Assembly: GCA_947471745.1 (NCBI GenBank)
Contig: CANJKZ010000723.1
Span: 5,001,001-5,065,000, forward strand
Source of the DNA: Closterium sp. Naga37s-1
Taxonomy: Eukaryota > Streptophyta > Zygnematophyceae > Desmidiales > Closteriaceae
DNA length: 64,000 bases
Reading direction: 5' to 3'
Shown: positions 42,477 through 54,560 of the stretch, in pieces
Position numbering within the stretch: position 1 is the stretch's first letter
How the letters are laid out: the number at the start of each line of letters is the position of its first letter
Program-made: the position numbers and the translations under genes
The notes under the pieces: model-generated
What the model saw: only the letters and a program-made list of their open reading frames with translations
Databases searched by the model: none
Told to the model about the DNA's origin: nothing

Positions 42477-43796
42477 ATGGCCTGCTCACCCAACCCCACC
42501 GACCCTCACCGAGTCACAGTACTGATTCACGCCATTGATCGGGCTCGGACAAATAAGGAGGGTACAGCGACGGATTGTCCAGTACTGATCCACGGGAAAA
42601 TACAGGGAGCAGCAATGAAGATTTTTATCGACGGAGGAGCAAGTCACAGTTTAGTTTATACCACGACCGCACGGAAACTGCAACTGACACTCAGCTGGTG
42701 TTTACCGGAGATAGATGCAACCTTAGTTGACGGCACGCCTTTGGCCATACGGGAGAAGGTGGAAAAAGTAAAAGTCCGCTGCGGGGGGAACTTCGGGTTT
42801 ACACAGGAAATGCTCGCGACGACACTAGATGGGCACGACATTTTACTGGGACGTGATCGGCCGCGATGGTATAACCCGCGAATTGACTGGAAAACGGGCA
42901 GCTGCACTGTGCGAAGTAGCGGTATCTGGGTTGAACTACCTCGCTGGCAGTCGCCTGAGTCTTTAACGGTCCACGTCGACGCCATCACAATGAAACGGGC
43001 TGTCGCCGCTGGAGCTGACGTGTATGCAGTGGACATTGCAGTGGTAGAAGAAGCAGAGCAACCGAGCGATTTCAAGAAACTGTTGGCAGCGGTACCGCCC
43101 GAACTACAGGAACTGTTGAAACGGTACCCGGGGATTTTTCCCGACGACTTAACGGAGGGACTGCCACCTCTGCGAGCACACGACCACCGAATAGAGTTAG
43201 AACCGGAGGCACAGCCAACAGTACAGCGACAGTTCAGACTGACACAACCCGAGCTCGACGAACTGAGGAAGCAGTTAGATTACCTGGTAGAGAAGAAATT
43301 CATCCGACCGAGCTTGTCGCCGTTCGCCGCACCGATACTGTTCACACCGAAAAAAGACGGAGGGTTTTGCATGTGCATCGATTACAGGGCACTGAACAGG
43401 GTAACGGTCAAGTCGCGATACCCCATTCCCCGCGTCGACGAACTGATAGATCAACTGCGAACAGCACGGGTCTTTTTGAAAACCGATTTACGGGGAGGTT
43501 ACCATCAGATTCGAGTCGAACCATCCGACTGCGCCAAGACGGCTTTTAGGACTAGGTACGGGTCATTCGAGAACACCGTGATGCCATTCGGGCTGACCAA
43601 CGCACCAGCGACATTTCATATGACCATGAACGAGGAATTTAGGCCACTTTTAGATGAATGCGTGATAGTTTACCTCGACGACATCCTCATCTACAATCGC
43701 GATAAGCACCAGCACTTAGCAGATCTGGAAGCAGTATTTAAAATCTTAGACGAGCACCGGCTACTTACCAAGGGTTCCAAGTGTGAGTTAGGCTAG
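42477..43796 (+). pseudogene. G1 protease and reverse transcriptase
   Basis: Protease: KIFIDGGASHSLV (Asp-Gly-Gly-Ala, a variant of Asp-Ser/Thr-Gly), then LDGHDILLGRD. RT: QFRLTQPELDEL, KKFIRPSLSPFAAPILF, CIDYRALNRVTVKSRYPIP, LRGGYHQIRVEPSDCAKTAF, PFGLTNAPATFH and YLDDILIYNRDK. The frame closes at KCELG-TAG at 43794-43796, where a small deletion also shifts the frame; EFLGHVIS follows in the next frame. RT looks catalytically complete. The 3' 1.15 kb is duplicated at 47598-48746. Confidence 0.9.
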
Positions 43797-43799
43797 AGT

Positions 43800-45816
43800 T
43801 TTTAGGGCACGTTATTTCAGAGGCTGGGGTTGAAATTGACCCGAAGAAGCTGGACACGGTGAAAGCGTGGCACCCCCCGATGAATATCACGGAACTGCAA
43901 AGTTTTTTGGGGTTCGTCAATTATATGCGTCGGTTCGTCCCCGACATAGCGCGGTTAACGGCGCCACTAACAGATTTTTTGAGAAAGGGGGTCCTTTTTA
44001 CATGGGGGGAGAAAGAGCATGCTGCCTTCTCTGCCCTGAAAAATGTTCTCCGTTCACCGCCCGTACTGCGCATCACCGACCCACACCGCCCATTCGAAGT
44101 AGTTACAGACGCAAGCGACATCGCCATCGGAGCCGTACTCCTACAGGATTTCGGCAATGGGTTACAACCCATCGCATACGAGTCCCGCAAACTGCAACCG
44201 CCCGAGAAAAACTACCCGATACACGACCGCGAAATGCTCGCGATCGTGCACGCATTCAATGTGGCGCTGTTACTTGACCAGCACAGACGTGACAGTACGG
44301 ACAGACCATAAATCGCTACAGTACCTCCGCGCACAGCCCCACCTCAACCCACGATAGATCCGTTGGCTCGATTTTCACGAGTCCAATTTTCACTACACAG
44401 TCACCTACAAAAAGGGGGCATCCAACATCGCTGATGCACTGACCCGCCCCACTGCCCAAATTCATGCAATACTACTTGCCCAGACCAGCCCACTACTGAC
44501 AGGACTATTTACCCACGGATATCAAATAGACCCATTCTTCACAGTAGGGAATTCGCAGCAGCTCGCAGAAGCAAAAGGAGTTTATTACGTAAAATCCGGG
44601 ACCGACCGCATCTGGGTACTAGGGTACGGGAATTACTACTACAGGAGGCACATTACGGAGTTACCTTAGGCCATTTCGGAGTAAAAAAAATACGGCAGCA
44701 GCTGCAGCGGTGTTATTACTGGCCCGAAATGCTGAGCGATGTGCAGCGACACGTGGCATCGTGTCCCACCTGCCAGCTCATGAAAGCATCCCGGAAGCGG
44801 CCGGCAGGACAATTGCAGCCAATACCACCCCCAGAGCGTGCTTAGCAGCAGGTGACGATGGACTTCGTCACGGGGTTACCGGCCGGAGCAAGTGGGAACG
44901 ACGCGATCCTGGTCGTCGTTGATCGGTTGACAAAAAATGGCACACTTCGCAGCTTGCAAGAAATTGATCACAGCCCGCCTCTTCATCTCCACCACCGTTT
45001 GACTGCACGGGATACCAGCAGCAATCATCAGCGAGCGCGACACGAAATTCACCAGCAACTTCTGGCGGAACCTTTGGCAGCAGTTCTTCACGCGACTACC
45101 CCGAGACTTACGGACAGACAGAACGAACAAACCAGACCATGGAGCAACTCATTTGAGCCACGTGCGACGACCCGACCACCTAGGAACAGCAGCTACCACT
45201 CATCGAATTCGTATACAACTCGCCATTCGCCACCACCCAACAGTCATCATTTTATCTAAACTACGGACAAGACCCCACAGTACCCATGACCCCAAATCCC
45301 GACAACCCGGTGCCACGCGCGCAATAGTTCGCCGAAATTTAACAAGCAGCACGAATCCGAGCAGCAGACGCATTTAAAAAATCAAACATCATCGCTAAAC
45401 GCAACGCCGACCGCACCGCCAACCTGTCACTTACCAGCCCGACGACCTAGTTTTAATCGACACCCAGAACCTCCGCCTGCCCATTACCCCAAAACTCCGC
45501 CCCCGATATTGCGGGCCATTTCGCATCAGCCACATGATCACACCCATCACCGCCCACCTCCTCCTCCCTGCTGACTAGTACGTTAGCCCGTCATTCCACG
45601 TCAGCCTGCTTCGCCCGTACGTGCCATCCACCAGCCAACTGCCCCGCAACCGCCCAGCCAGCATGACACGACAGCCAACAGAACCAATCATCACGCCCGA
45701 GAAGATTCTGAGCCACCGAGTGCGTGACCCACGGGGAGCTCGTCTGACCGAAATTCTGATCCGCTGGAAAGATCGAACGCCCACTGAGGACAACTGGGTT
45801 CCCCTGGATAGAATTG
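43800..45816 (+). pseudogene. G1 RNase H, integrase and start of the chromodomain
   Basis: RNase H: TDASDIAIGAVL (first Asp), AYESRKLQPPEKNYPIHDREMLAIV. A frameshift precedes TVRTDHKSLQYL, and LNPR-TAG-IRWLDF (44355-44357) has TAG where relatives usually have Gln. Integrase: zinc-binding GHFGVKKIRQQL...CPTCQLMK, PERA-TAG-QQVTMDFVTGLP (44843-44845, usual Trp), DRLTK, TGA at about 44999, ISERDTKF, then YNSPF. The chromodomain (RWKDRTPTEDNWVPLDRIEN) ends at the element I insertion. Chromodomains tether integration to modified chromatin. Confidence 0.82.
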
Positions 45817-45821
45817 AGAAC

Positions 45822-45964
45822 TGTCAGAATGTTGTATTTGTCTAGCCTGCAGTGGGGTACTCCATAGCGAGTACAGCCCAAATTTGGGTTTCCTATATGT
45901 ACTCAACTGCCTGCTAGTGCAAACCCCTCTTTAGTGTTCTAACTTTTTGCTTTGTATCTCGACA
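45822..45964 (+). repeat. 5' LTR of element I (143 bp)
   Basis: TGTCAGAATG...CTCGACA, followed directly by the primer site. Its first 58 bp occur again at 50772-50829 as the end of the duplicated block. Confidence 0.92.
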
Positions 45965-46179
45965 TGCTATCAGAGCGGTTACGCTCCTGGCCTGTGGGCC
46001 CACCGTTAGCTCCCGCTGCTGTCCTGTCTGTCGCGCGCCCCGTGGCGCGCGACGTTTTTTCTTCCCGCCACGCGCTCGGGGCGCATGGCGGTTTTCTGCC
46101 CGCCGTGCGCACCGAGGCGCGCGACGGTTTCCTACCGCGTCGTCCGTCGAAGCGCCCCCGAGGACCTGCGCGTCGCCCC

Positions 46180-46397
46180 CCGTCAGCCGTCGAAGCGCCC
46201 CTGGGACCCGTGCGCGGCTCGTACAGCCTGCGCGCGGCCCGTACGACCTGCGCCAGGCCCGCGCGCGGCCCGTACAGCTCGCGCGCGGCTCGTACGGCCT
46301 GCGCCAGGTCCGCACGCGGCCCGTATAGCCCGCGCGCGGCCCGTACGACCTGTGCCAGGGCCGCGCGCGGCCCTTAGAGCCCGCGCGCGGCCCATAC
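46180..46397. repeat. GC-rich array in the leader of element I
   Basis: Units of about 30 bp around gcccgcgcgcggcccgta alternating with acctgcgccag. Related sequence reappears at 56567-56640, on the far side of HJ, marking where the leader was split. Confidence 0.75.
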
Positions 46398-47597
46398 TGT
46401 GAATAGTTAGAACGAGAATGATGAACTAGGAAATGAGTTGGGTACAAATATGAAACCCTAGAAAGCTGTACCCCATACTGTCTACCCCACTACAGCCTAG
46501 AAAGACTATAGCATATAAGTTCGACACACCCCCATAGGCAAAGTGGGGGAGAACAAGGGGTCACAAGACCAGTCAAGCAAAGCACAGCAAGCTCAGGGTG
46601 GATCCCAACGTCACCACACATTCTGAGCGCAAGTTCAAGGGCCACAAGGCCAGTTCACATGCAAGCATATATGTATATAAAGCTAAACATGCAAGTGCAA
46701 GGATATATAGGTCACAGTACAAGCAAGGTCAAGAAGTGAGCAAGTGAGGAAAAGTAGGTACAAGACCTAACAGAGTACAGAAGCGCTGATGATCACAAGG
46801 CGCGAGTGCCTTGGTGAAGATATCAGCAGTGTTGGCCTGAGAGGCCACGTAAGCAAGTCGCAGCTGACCACGCTGCTGCAGCTCACGAGCAAGGAAGTAG
46901 CGAAGAGCAATGTGCTTCGTTCTGTGCTCCAGTCTGTGCTCACGACACAAGGCCAGCATGGCCTTGTTGTCTACATACAGAACTGGAGGCGAACGAGGCT
47001 GCTCTCCAAGGTCAGTCAGCAGGTAGGTGAGCCAGCGTAACTCCTGTGCAGCCATGGCCCCCGCGTAGATCTCAGCCTCACAACTGGAGCCGAGAACAGA
47101 AGACGAGCGGGTAGACCGCCACGAAACAGAGCCGGAACCAAGGCTGAAGGTGTAACCCTGTGACGACCGCTGCGTAGCTTGGTCGTCAGCCCAAGAAGCG
47201 TCTGCGTGACCAGTGAGGACCACTGGACTCCACCCTCCAAGCACAAGCCCCATGCCCGACGTACTGCACAAGTAGCGCAACACCCTCTTCGCTGCAGCCA
47301 TGTGCTCTGGTCTGTGTCTCCCAGGAGCAACATAGCGTGCCAGAATGCTAAGAGGGTATGCAAGGTCAGGTCGAGTGCAGGTCATCAGGTACATGAGGCA
47401 GCCAACAAGCTCTGGGTACGGGCCACTCGACTCTACGGACTCATCCGAAGGCAGAGCTGAGAGCGAGTGGCGAGTAGACAGAGGAGTGGCCTAAGGCGAG
47501 GAGTACGTGAAGCCGAAGCGCTGAAGGACCTGCTGCACCATGTGTGACTGAGTCAAGGTAATGGTGCGCTGTGCTCTGTCCCGGGTGATCTGCACCA
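46398..47597 (-). pseudogene. HJ part 1: family-1 copia 3' LTR and RNase H
   Basis: LTR at 46398-46526 (TGTGAATAG...CGACA), then the complement of the CCTATGGGGGTG polypurine tract. RNase H on the minus strand has GHADASWADD, SSCEAEIYAGAMAAQ and YVDNKAMLALC with all catalytic acids, and HRTKHIALRYFLARE. A TAG at 47491-47493 (SP-stop-ATPL) stands where B has CAG. The C-terminal RT motif TLTQSHMVQQVLQRFGF is intact with CAG. The sequence stops near 47597, where the duplicated gypsy block begins; the same copia resumes at 50830. Confidence 0.87.
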
Positions 47598-47690
47598 AGT
47601 TTAGTTTATACCACGACCGCACGGAAACTGCAACTGACACTTAGCTGGTGTTTACCGGAGATAGATGCAACCTTAGTTGACGGCACGCCT

Positions 47691-48746
47691 TTGGCCATAC
47701 GGGAGAAGGTGGAAAAGGTAAAAGTCCGCTGCGGGGGGAACTTCGGGTTTACACAAGAAATGCTCGCGACGACACTAGATGGGCACGACATTTTACTGGG
47801 ACGTGATCGGCCGCGACGGTATAACCCGCGAATTGACTGGAAAACGGGCAGCTGCACTGTGCGAAGTAGCGGTATCTGGGTTGAACTACCTCGCTGGCAG
47901 TCGCCTGAGTCTTTAACGGTCCACGTCGACGCCATCACAATGAAACGGGCTGTCGCCGCTGGAGCTGACGTGTATGCAGTGGACATTGCAGTGGTAGAAG
48001 AAGCAGAGCAACCGAGCGATTTCAAGAAACTGTTGGCAGCGGTACCGCCCGAACTACAGGAACTGTTGAAACGGTACCCGGGGATTTTTCCCGACGACTT
48101 AACGGAGGGACTGCCACCTCTGCAAGCACACGACCACCGAATAGAGTTAGAACCGGAGGCACAGCCAACAGTACAGCGACAGTTCAGACTGACACAACCC
48201 GAGCTCGACGAACTGAGGAAGCAGTTAGATTACCTGGTAGAGAAGAAATTCATCCGACCGAGCTTGTCGCCGTTCGCCGCACCGATACTGTTCACACCGA
48301 AAAAAGACGGAGGGTTTTGCATGTGCATCGATTACAGGGCACTGAACAGGGTAACGGTCAAGTCGCGATACCCCATTCCCCGCGTCGACGAACTGATAGA
48401 TCAACTGCGAACAGCACGGGTCTTTTTGAAAACCGATTTACGGGGAGGTTACCATCAGATTCGAGTCGAACCATCCGACTGCGCCAAGACGGCTTTTAGG
48501 ACTAGGTACGGGTCATTCGAGAACACCGTGATGCCATTCGGGCTGACCAACGCACCAGCGACATTTCATATGACCATGAACGAGGAATTTAGGCCACTTT
48601 TAGATGAATGCGTGATAGTTTACCTCGACGACATCCTCATCTACAATCGCGATAAGCACCAGCACTTAGCAGATCTGGAAGCAGTATTTAAAATCTTAGA
48701 CGAGCACCGGCTACTTACCAAGGGTTCCAAGTGTGAGTTAGGCTAG
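47691..48746 (+). pseudogene. Second copy of the G1 protease/RT region
   Basis: Open frame equal to the last 351 codons of the first copy: LDGHDILLGRD, the RT blocks CIDYRALNRVTVKSRYP, PFGLTNAPATFH and YLDDILIYNRDK, ending at the same stop. The protease Asp-Gly-Gly motif is outside the copied block. Having no LTR or primer site of its own, it is a passive copy. Confidence 0.9.
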
Positions 48747-48749
48747 AGT

Positions 48750-50766
48750 TTTTAGGGCACGTTATTTCAGAGGCTGGGGTTGAAATTGACCCGAAGAAGC
48801 TGGACACGGTGAAAGCGTGGCACCCCCCGATGAATATCACGGAACTGCAAAGTTTTTTGGGGTTCGTCAATTATATGCGTCGGTTCGTCCCCGACATAGC
48901 GCGGTTAACGGCGCCACTAACAGATTTTTTGAGAAAGGGGGTCCTTTTTACATGGGGGGAGAAAGAGCATGCTGCCTTCTCTGCCCTGAAAAATGTTCTC
49001 CGTTCACCGCCCGTACTGCGCATCACCGACCCACACCGCCCATTCGAAGTAGTTACAGACGCAAGCGACATCGCCATCGGAGCCGTACTCCTACAGGATT
49101 TCGGCAATGGGTTACAACCCATCGCATACGAGTCCCGCAAACTGCAACCGCCCGAGAAAAACTACCCGATACACGACCGCGAAATGCTCGCGATCGTGCA
49201 CGCATTCAATGTGGCGCTGTTACTTGACCAGCACAGACGTGACAGTACGGACAGACCATAAATCGCTACAGTACCTCCGCGCACAGCCCCACCTCAACCC
49301 ACGATAGATCCGTTGGCTCGATTTTCACGAGTCCAATTTTCACTACACGGTCACCTACAAAAAGGGGGCATCCAACATCGCTGATGCACTGACCCGCCCC
49401 ACTGCCCAAATTCATGCAATACTACTTGCCCAGACCAGCCCACTACTGACAGGACTATTTACCCACGGATATCAAATAGACCCATTCTTCACAGTAGGGA
49501 ATTCGCAGCAGCTCGCAGAAGCAAAAGGAGTTTATTACGTAAAATCCGGGACCGACCGCATCTGGGTACTAGGGTACGGGAATTACTACTACAGGAGGCA
49601 CATTACGGAGTTACCTTAGGCCATTTCGGAGTAAAAAAAATACGGCAGCAGCTGCAGCGGTGTTATTACTGGCCCGAAATGCTGAGCGATGTGCAGCGAC
49701 ACGTGGCATCGTGTCCCACCTGCCAGCTCATGAAAGCATCCCGGAAGCGGCCGGCAGGACAATTGCAGCCAATACCACCCCCAGAGCGTGCTTAGCAGCA
49801 GGTGACGATGGACTTCGTCACGGGGTTACCGGCCGGAGCAAGTGGGAACGACGCGATCCTGGTCGTCGTTGATCGGTTGACAAAAAATGGCACACTTCGC
49901 AGCTTGCAAGAAATTGATCACAGCCCGCCTCTTCATCTCCACCACCGTTTGACTGCACGGGATACCAGCAGCAATCATCAGCGAGCACGACACGAAATTC
50001 ACCAGCAACTTCTGGCGGAACCTTTGGCAGCAGTTCTTCACGCGACTACCCCGAGACTTACGGACAGACAGAACGAACAAACCAGACCATGGAGCAACTC
50101 ATTTGAGCCACGTGCGACGACCCGACCACCTAGGAACAGCAGCTACCACTCATCGAATTCGTATACAACTCGCCATCCGCCACCACCCAACAGTCATCAT
50201 TTTATCTAAACTACGGACAAGACCCCACAGTACCCATGACCCCAAATCCCGACAACCCGGTGCCACGCGCGCAATAGTTCGCCGAAATTTAACAAGCAGC
50301 ACGAACCCGAGCAGCAGACGCATTTAAAAAATCAAACATCATCGCTAAACGCAACGCCGACCGCACCGCCAACCTGTCACTTACCAGCCCGACGACCTAG
50401 TTTTAATCGACACCCAGAACCTCCGCCTGCCCATTACCCCAAAACTCCGCCCCCGATATTGCGGGCCATTTCGCATCAGCCACATGATCACACCCATCAC
50501 CGCCCACCTCCTCCTCCCTGCTGACTAGTACGTCAGCCCGTCATTCCACGTCAGCCTGCTTCGCCCGTACGTGCCATCCACCAGCCAACTGCCCCGCAAC
50601 CGCCCAGCCAGCATGACACGACAGCCAACAGAACCAATCATCACGCCCGAGAAGATTCTGAGCCACCGAGTGCGTGACCCACGGGGAGCTCGTCTGACCG
50701 AAATTCTGATCCGCTGGAAAGATCGAACGCCCACTGAGGACAACTGGGTTCCCCTGGATAGAATTG
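48750..50766 (+). pseudogene. Second copy of the G1 RNase H/integrase/chromodomain region
   Basis: Equivalent to 43800-45816, with the same frameshifts and stops. RNase H TDASDIAIGAVL, zinc-binding CPTCQLMK, TMDFVTGLP, ISEHDTKF (the first copy has ISERDTKF) and the chromodomain RWKDRTPTEDNW are all recognisable. It ends in AGAAC and the element I LTR start. Confidence 0.88.
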
Positions 50767-50829
50767 AGAACTGTCAGAATGTTGTATTTGTCTAGCCTGC
50801 AGTGGGGTACTCCATAGCGAGTACAGCCC

Positions 50830-53800
50830 TGTGCACGTGAGCGAGGATGTAGAACGGCGGCAGAGAAGTGTCGGTGCGCAGAAACAGCGACGGGTCGGCA
50901 GTAGAAGGAGCAAACCCAAGAGCCGCAAATGTAGTCCTCAGTGTGTCGTGCAACTCACGAGGTGCCTCGCGGAGACCGTAGACTGGCCGCCGGAGGCTCC
51001 ACTGGGTACCAGGAGGAAAAGACCCAGTGAAGCCAGGTGGGCGGCGCAGCCAGATCTCCTCGTGCAGGCTGCCCTGCAAGAAAGCAGTGCTGAAGTCAAG
51101 AGAGTGATGCTCGTAGTCACGGTGAGCGGCTATGTGCAGCAGTACCCGAAGAGTGGTCATCTTCGGGGTGGGAGAGAAGGTCTGAAAGTAGTCAACTCCC
51201 TGCCGCTGACTGAAGCCACGAGCCACGTAACGCGCCTTGAAGACAGGCGGAGAACCCGGCGGCCGCTTCACCCTGAAAATCCACATGCCACTGACGATGT
51301 TCGCCCCAGAAGGGGGAACCTCGTCGACGTAGGTGCCTGTGGACTTCCAGGAAGCCATCTCTGCATCCATGGCTGCCTGCCACTGAGAGGAGTAGGGACC
51401 CTCTATCGCCTCCGCGTAGGAGCGCGGAGTCGGGATGTCTAGTGCATCCGGGTCTCCCTCAGGGGCAAGCAGCATGGACACAAGATGAGGTGAAGCAGCA
51501 GAAAAGCACTGGAACTCCTCCTGCCTGTCCTCAAGGACGTCCGTGCCAAGGGCACACTCACCCCCGACGGACGGAGGACAGACAGACTCAGACTCAGCGA
51601 CAAGACTAGCAGCGTAGTCTAGGCGACAGCGAGCAGCGAAGTCGACAAGCTCAGAAACTAAGGCAGACGCAGCAGCGGACTCAAAGGAAGGGTCAGTGAC
51701 AACAGTAGCAAGGAGACGCGTGACAGTAGGACTGGCAGTACGAAGGGAGTCCGACTCCGGGTCAGCAAGAACAGGAAGAGAGGACTCAGGAGGAGAAGGC
51801 AAAGGGGCACGCAGCGGAGCAGTGGAGGGACGCAGAGACATCCGGTGCGTGCCTGGGACAGGGGGAGGACGCTGACGCGAACCACGACTACTGGTGCGCT
51901 CAGCACGGACAGGCGACGCAGGACGAGACGCAGGCTCACGACGCTCAGCAAGACCTCCAGTAGGACCAGTGTAGGGAGAAGGAGCAGGCAGAGGAGAGGT
52001 AGGCTGTAACTGTGACTCGGGCTGGACAGGCGGTGGACACTCTAAGGGAGGAGCCGGACTAGCACAGGGCGGAAGACCAAGAACCTGCTCAAGGAGCGGA
52101 ACGAAGTACAGCCGCGGCCGCTCAGCACCACCAGCACCAGAAGGGACAGCACCTGCAAACCGAACGACAGCACCAGCGCCAGCAGCACCCCCTACTCCAG
52201 CAGCGCAAACTCCAGTACCCTCAGAGGCACCAGCACGAGAGACACCCTCAGCACCAACACCCTCAGCAGCTCCAACTCCAGCCGGACCACCAGAAGACGC
52301 AGTGGGTCCAGCTCCAGCACCCTCGGTAGCACCGACGCCCGCAGCACCACCAGCTCCAGTACGAGAAGCACCCGTAGGCCCAGCAGCTCCAGTACTCCCA
52401 GTACGAGCACCTCCGGGACCCGCGGCACCAGCACCCTCAGCAGCTGCAGAACCTCCAGCTCCAGCAGCTCGCCTCCAGCGCCGGGCAAACCACTCACGCA
52501 GCTCCTGTGGAGAGAGTAGCTCCCGCCGGGACGAAGTACCCAAAGAACCTCCAGGCCCAGCACCGCCAGACGCCACACGAGCAGGTCCAGTACCCTCAGA
52601 CTCCGCACCCCCAGACGCAGCACCCCCAGGCTCAGCACCCCCAGATGCAGCACCCCCAGGCGTAGCACCCCCAGGCTCAGCACCCCCAGGCGCAGCACCC
52701 CTAGAGTCAGCACCCGCAGGCTCAGCACCCCTAGTAGCACCAGAGTCAACAGCTACCTCAACAGGGTCGACTGCGTCTACCTGAGACACACCTGAGGGGG
52801 CAGGACCCTGAGGGGGGAGGGGGTCTACCGGAGGGGGACCTTGCGTAAGGAAGAGCGGCGGGGGGGGGAGGGACGCAGTGCGGTAGGGGAAGAGATGGTA
52901 GTAGGGAACCGACTCGTCAAACGTGACGTCCTGGGAGGACAGAACACGGCGCGAGGTGGGGTGGTAGAACTGCCAGCCCGGCGCGTCAGGGGGGAAGCCA
53001 AGGAAGACGCAGGGAACAGCACGAGGGGACAGCTTGTCCGCAGACAAGTCGCGGACAAACGCCCGACATCCCCAGACACGGAACGCAGACGCATCGCCAA
53101 CCTTCCCCGTCCACAGCAAAGCAGGGGAGGTCTCCGGCATGGAGACCCGGGGCTGAAGGTTGATCTGATGCGCCGCGTACCGAACCGCAAGCGGCCACAG
53201 AAAATGGGGGGCAGCCGCATGGACCATGGACGTACGAGCGACGTCCATGACCATGCCAATGCGGCGCTCAGCAATCCCATTTTGCTGCGGAGAGTCCGGA
53301 AGCGTGAAGGTCTGGCGGATGCCTCGTGCACGACAGAAGGCTCGCAGAAGGTCAGAGGAGAACTCTCCGCCTCTGTCAGAGTGCAGACGCAGAACAGGAA
53401 AGTCCGAGCCGAAACTCTCTCTGAGCTGGAGACGAGCTGCGCGGATCCAGGCGATCAACACCTCAGTGACCTCACCCTTGCTGCGCAAGGGGAAGACTGC
53501 GGTGTAACGCGAGTAGTCGTCAACCACCAGCAGGAAGTAACGCTCGTGACCCTGTCCACGGACGCGGGCTGGGCCCCACACGTCCATTTGAAGCGTCTGC
53601 AGCGGAGCCTCTGTCGGAGGAAACTCGGAGGAGTGAGGAGCAGCGCACTGCCGCCCCTCGACGCAGGGAACGCAGGTGGGGGCAGGCCCTGGAGGAAGAG
53701 GAGGGAGGGACCGGGGGAGACCAGAGACAAGGACACGGGAGGCCATGCCTCGAAGACGAGGCAGGGAGGGGTGACCAAGGCGGTGGTGCCAGAGGAGAGT

Positions 53801-54560
53801 CTGGTGAGACAGGAGACGACACGAGCAGGGGGCAGACTCAGGACCAGACCTGGATGCCGCAGCAAACACCTGATCCGACGCGGCTACCTGAGCAGACTCA
53901 GCGACCGGAGGAGACTCAGTAGTCAGTGTGTACAGGCTCGACCCCGGCTGACGGGTAAACGTGGCCAAGTGACGGCCCGTCCGAGCACACGTACAGTGGG
54001 TCACCCGCTGACTCGCAGGAGTGAACTGGTCAACCCCCCCATCCTGTAGATCAGCACCACTCACCAAGTTCGTAGAAAACGAGGGGAGGTAAAGACCCGA
54101 CAGGGTGCCAGAAGGGGCCGCCGGACACGGTAAGATAGTGGAGAAGTGGGCAAGGACAGGACCCCCAGAGGGGTCTGCCAGGGAGACTGCCACTGGCCGA
54201 CTAAGTGGTGTAAGCGTGGTGCAGTCTCGAAAGAAGGAGCGGGAAGCACCCGAGTCAAGGGTGAAAGTGTGGGTGGCCGGGGCCGACGCGGTACCTGAGA
54301 GCGCAGACTCACCAGCACCTGGGGCAGCAGACTCACTAGCACCTAGAGCAGCAACCTCACCAGCACCTAGAGCAGCAGTCTCAATGCCCGGGTGAGGCGG
54401 AAAACACCGGTAACAGTCACCCTCATCACTAATAGTCACAGAATACATTGCAGCAAGAATAGCATCATAATCAAGATCAAAGATCGCAACACCCGCCCTA
54501 GACAGCTCGCCCCAGCGAGGGATCTCAGTAGCGTCGGGGAACTGATGACGCCAAGCGTCC
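50830..54560 (-). pseudogene. HJ part 2: pol (protease, integrase, linker, RT start)
   Basis: The longest open pol frame of family 1, about 1,240 codons. Protease TFTLDSGASRSFF near 54250, WHHRLGHPS near 53790, CVPCVEG, integrase MDVWGPARVRGQ, LRLHSDRGGEFSSD and SPQQNGIAERRIG, FLGFPPDAPGWQFYHP, GGAEP-type and Gly-X-Y linker (52140-52740), RT SGMWIFRVKR, KARYVARGFSQRQG, LDFSTAFLQGS. It breaks off at FYILAHV, just where YVDD should follow: an 80-bp deletion between short ACGT repeats and the duplicated block remove the active site. Confidence 0.88.

Larger units (their letters stand above)
47598..50829 (+). repeat. Duplicated block: second copy of 42648-45879
   Basis: 3,232 bp repeated in direct orientation at an offset of exactly 4,950 bp. 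It contains most of G1's protease-to-chromodomain region plus the AGAAC site and the first 58 bp of element I's LTR, so it was copied after element I landed. I found ten differences by eye, all transitions, about 0.3%. All frame breaks of G1 pol in this interval are shared, including the TAGs at 49305 and 49793. Confidence 0.95.

Noticed and set aside
42648-50829. Simple tandem duplication of a 4,950-bp unit
   Set aside because: The second copy stops after 3,232 bp and is followed by the other half of HJ, with bases of HJ missing at the junction, so a patch insertion fits better than a tandem duplication.
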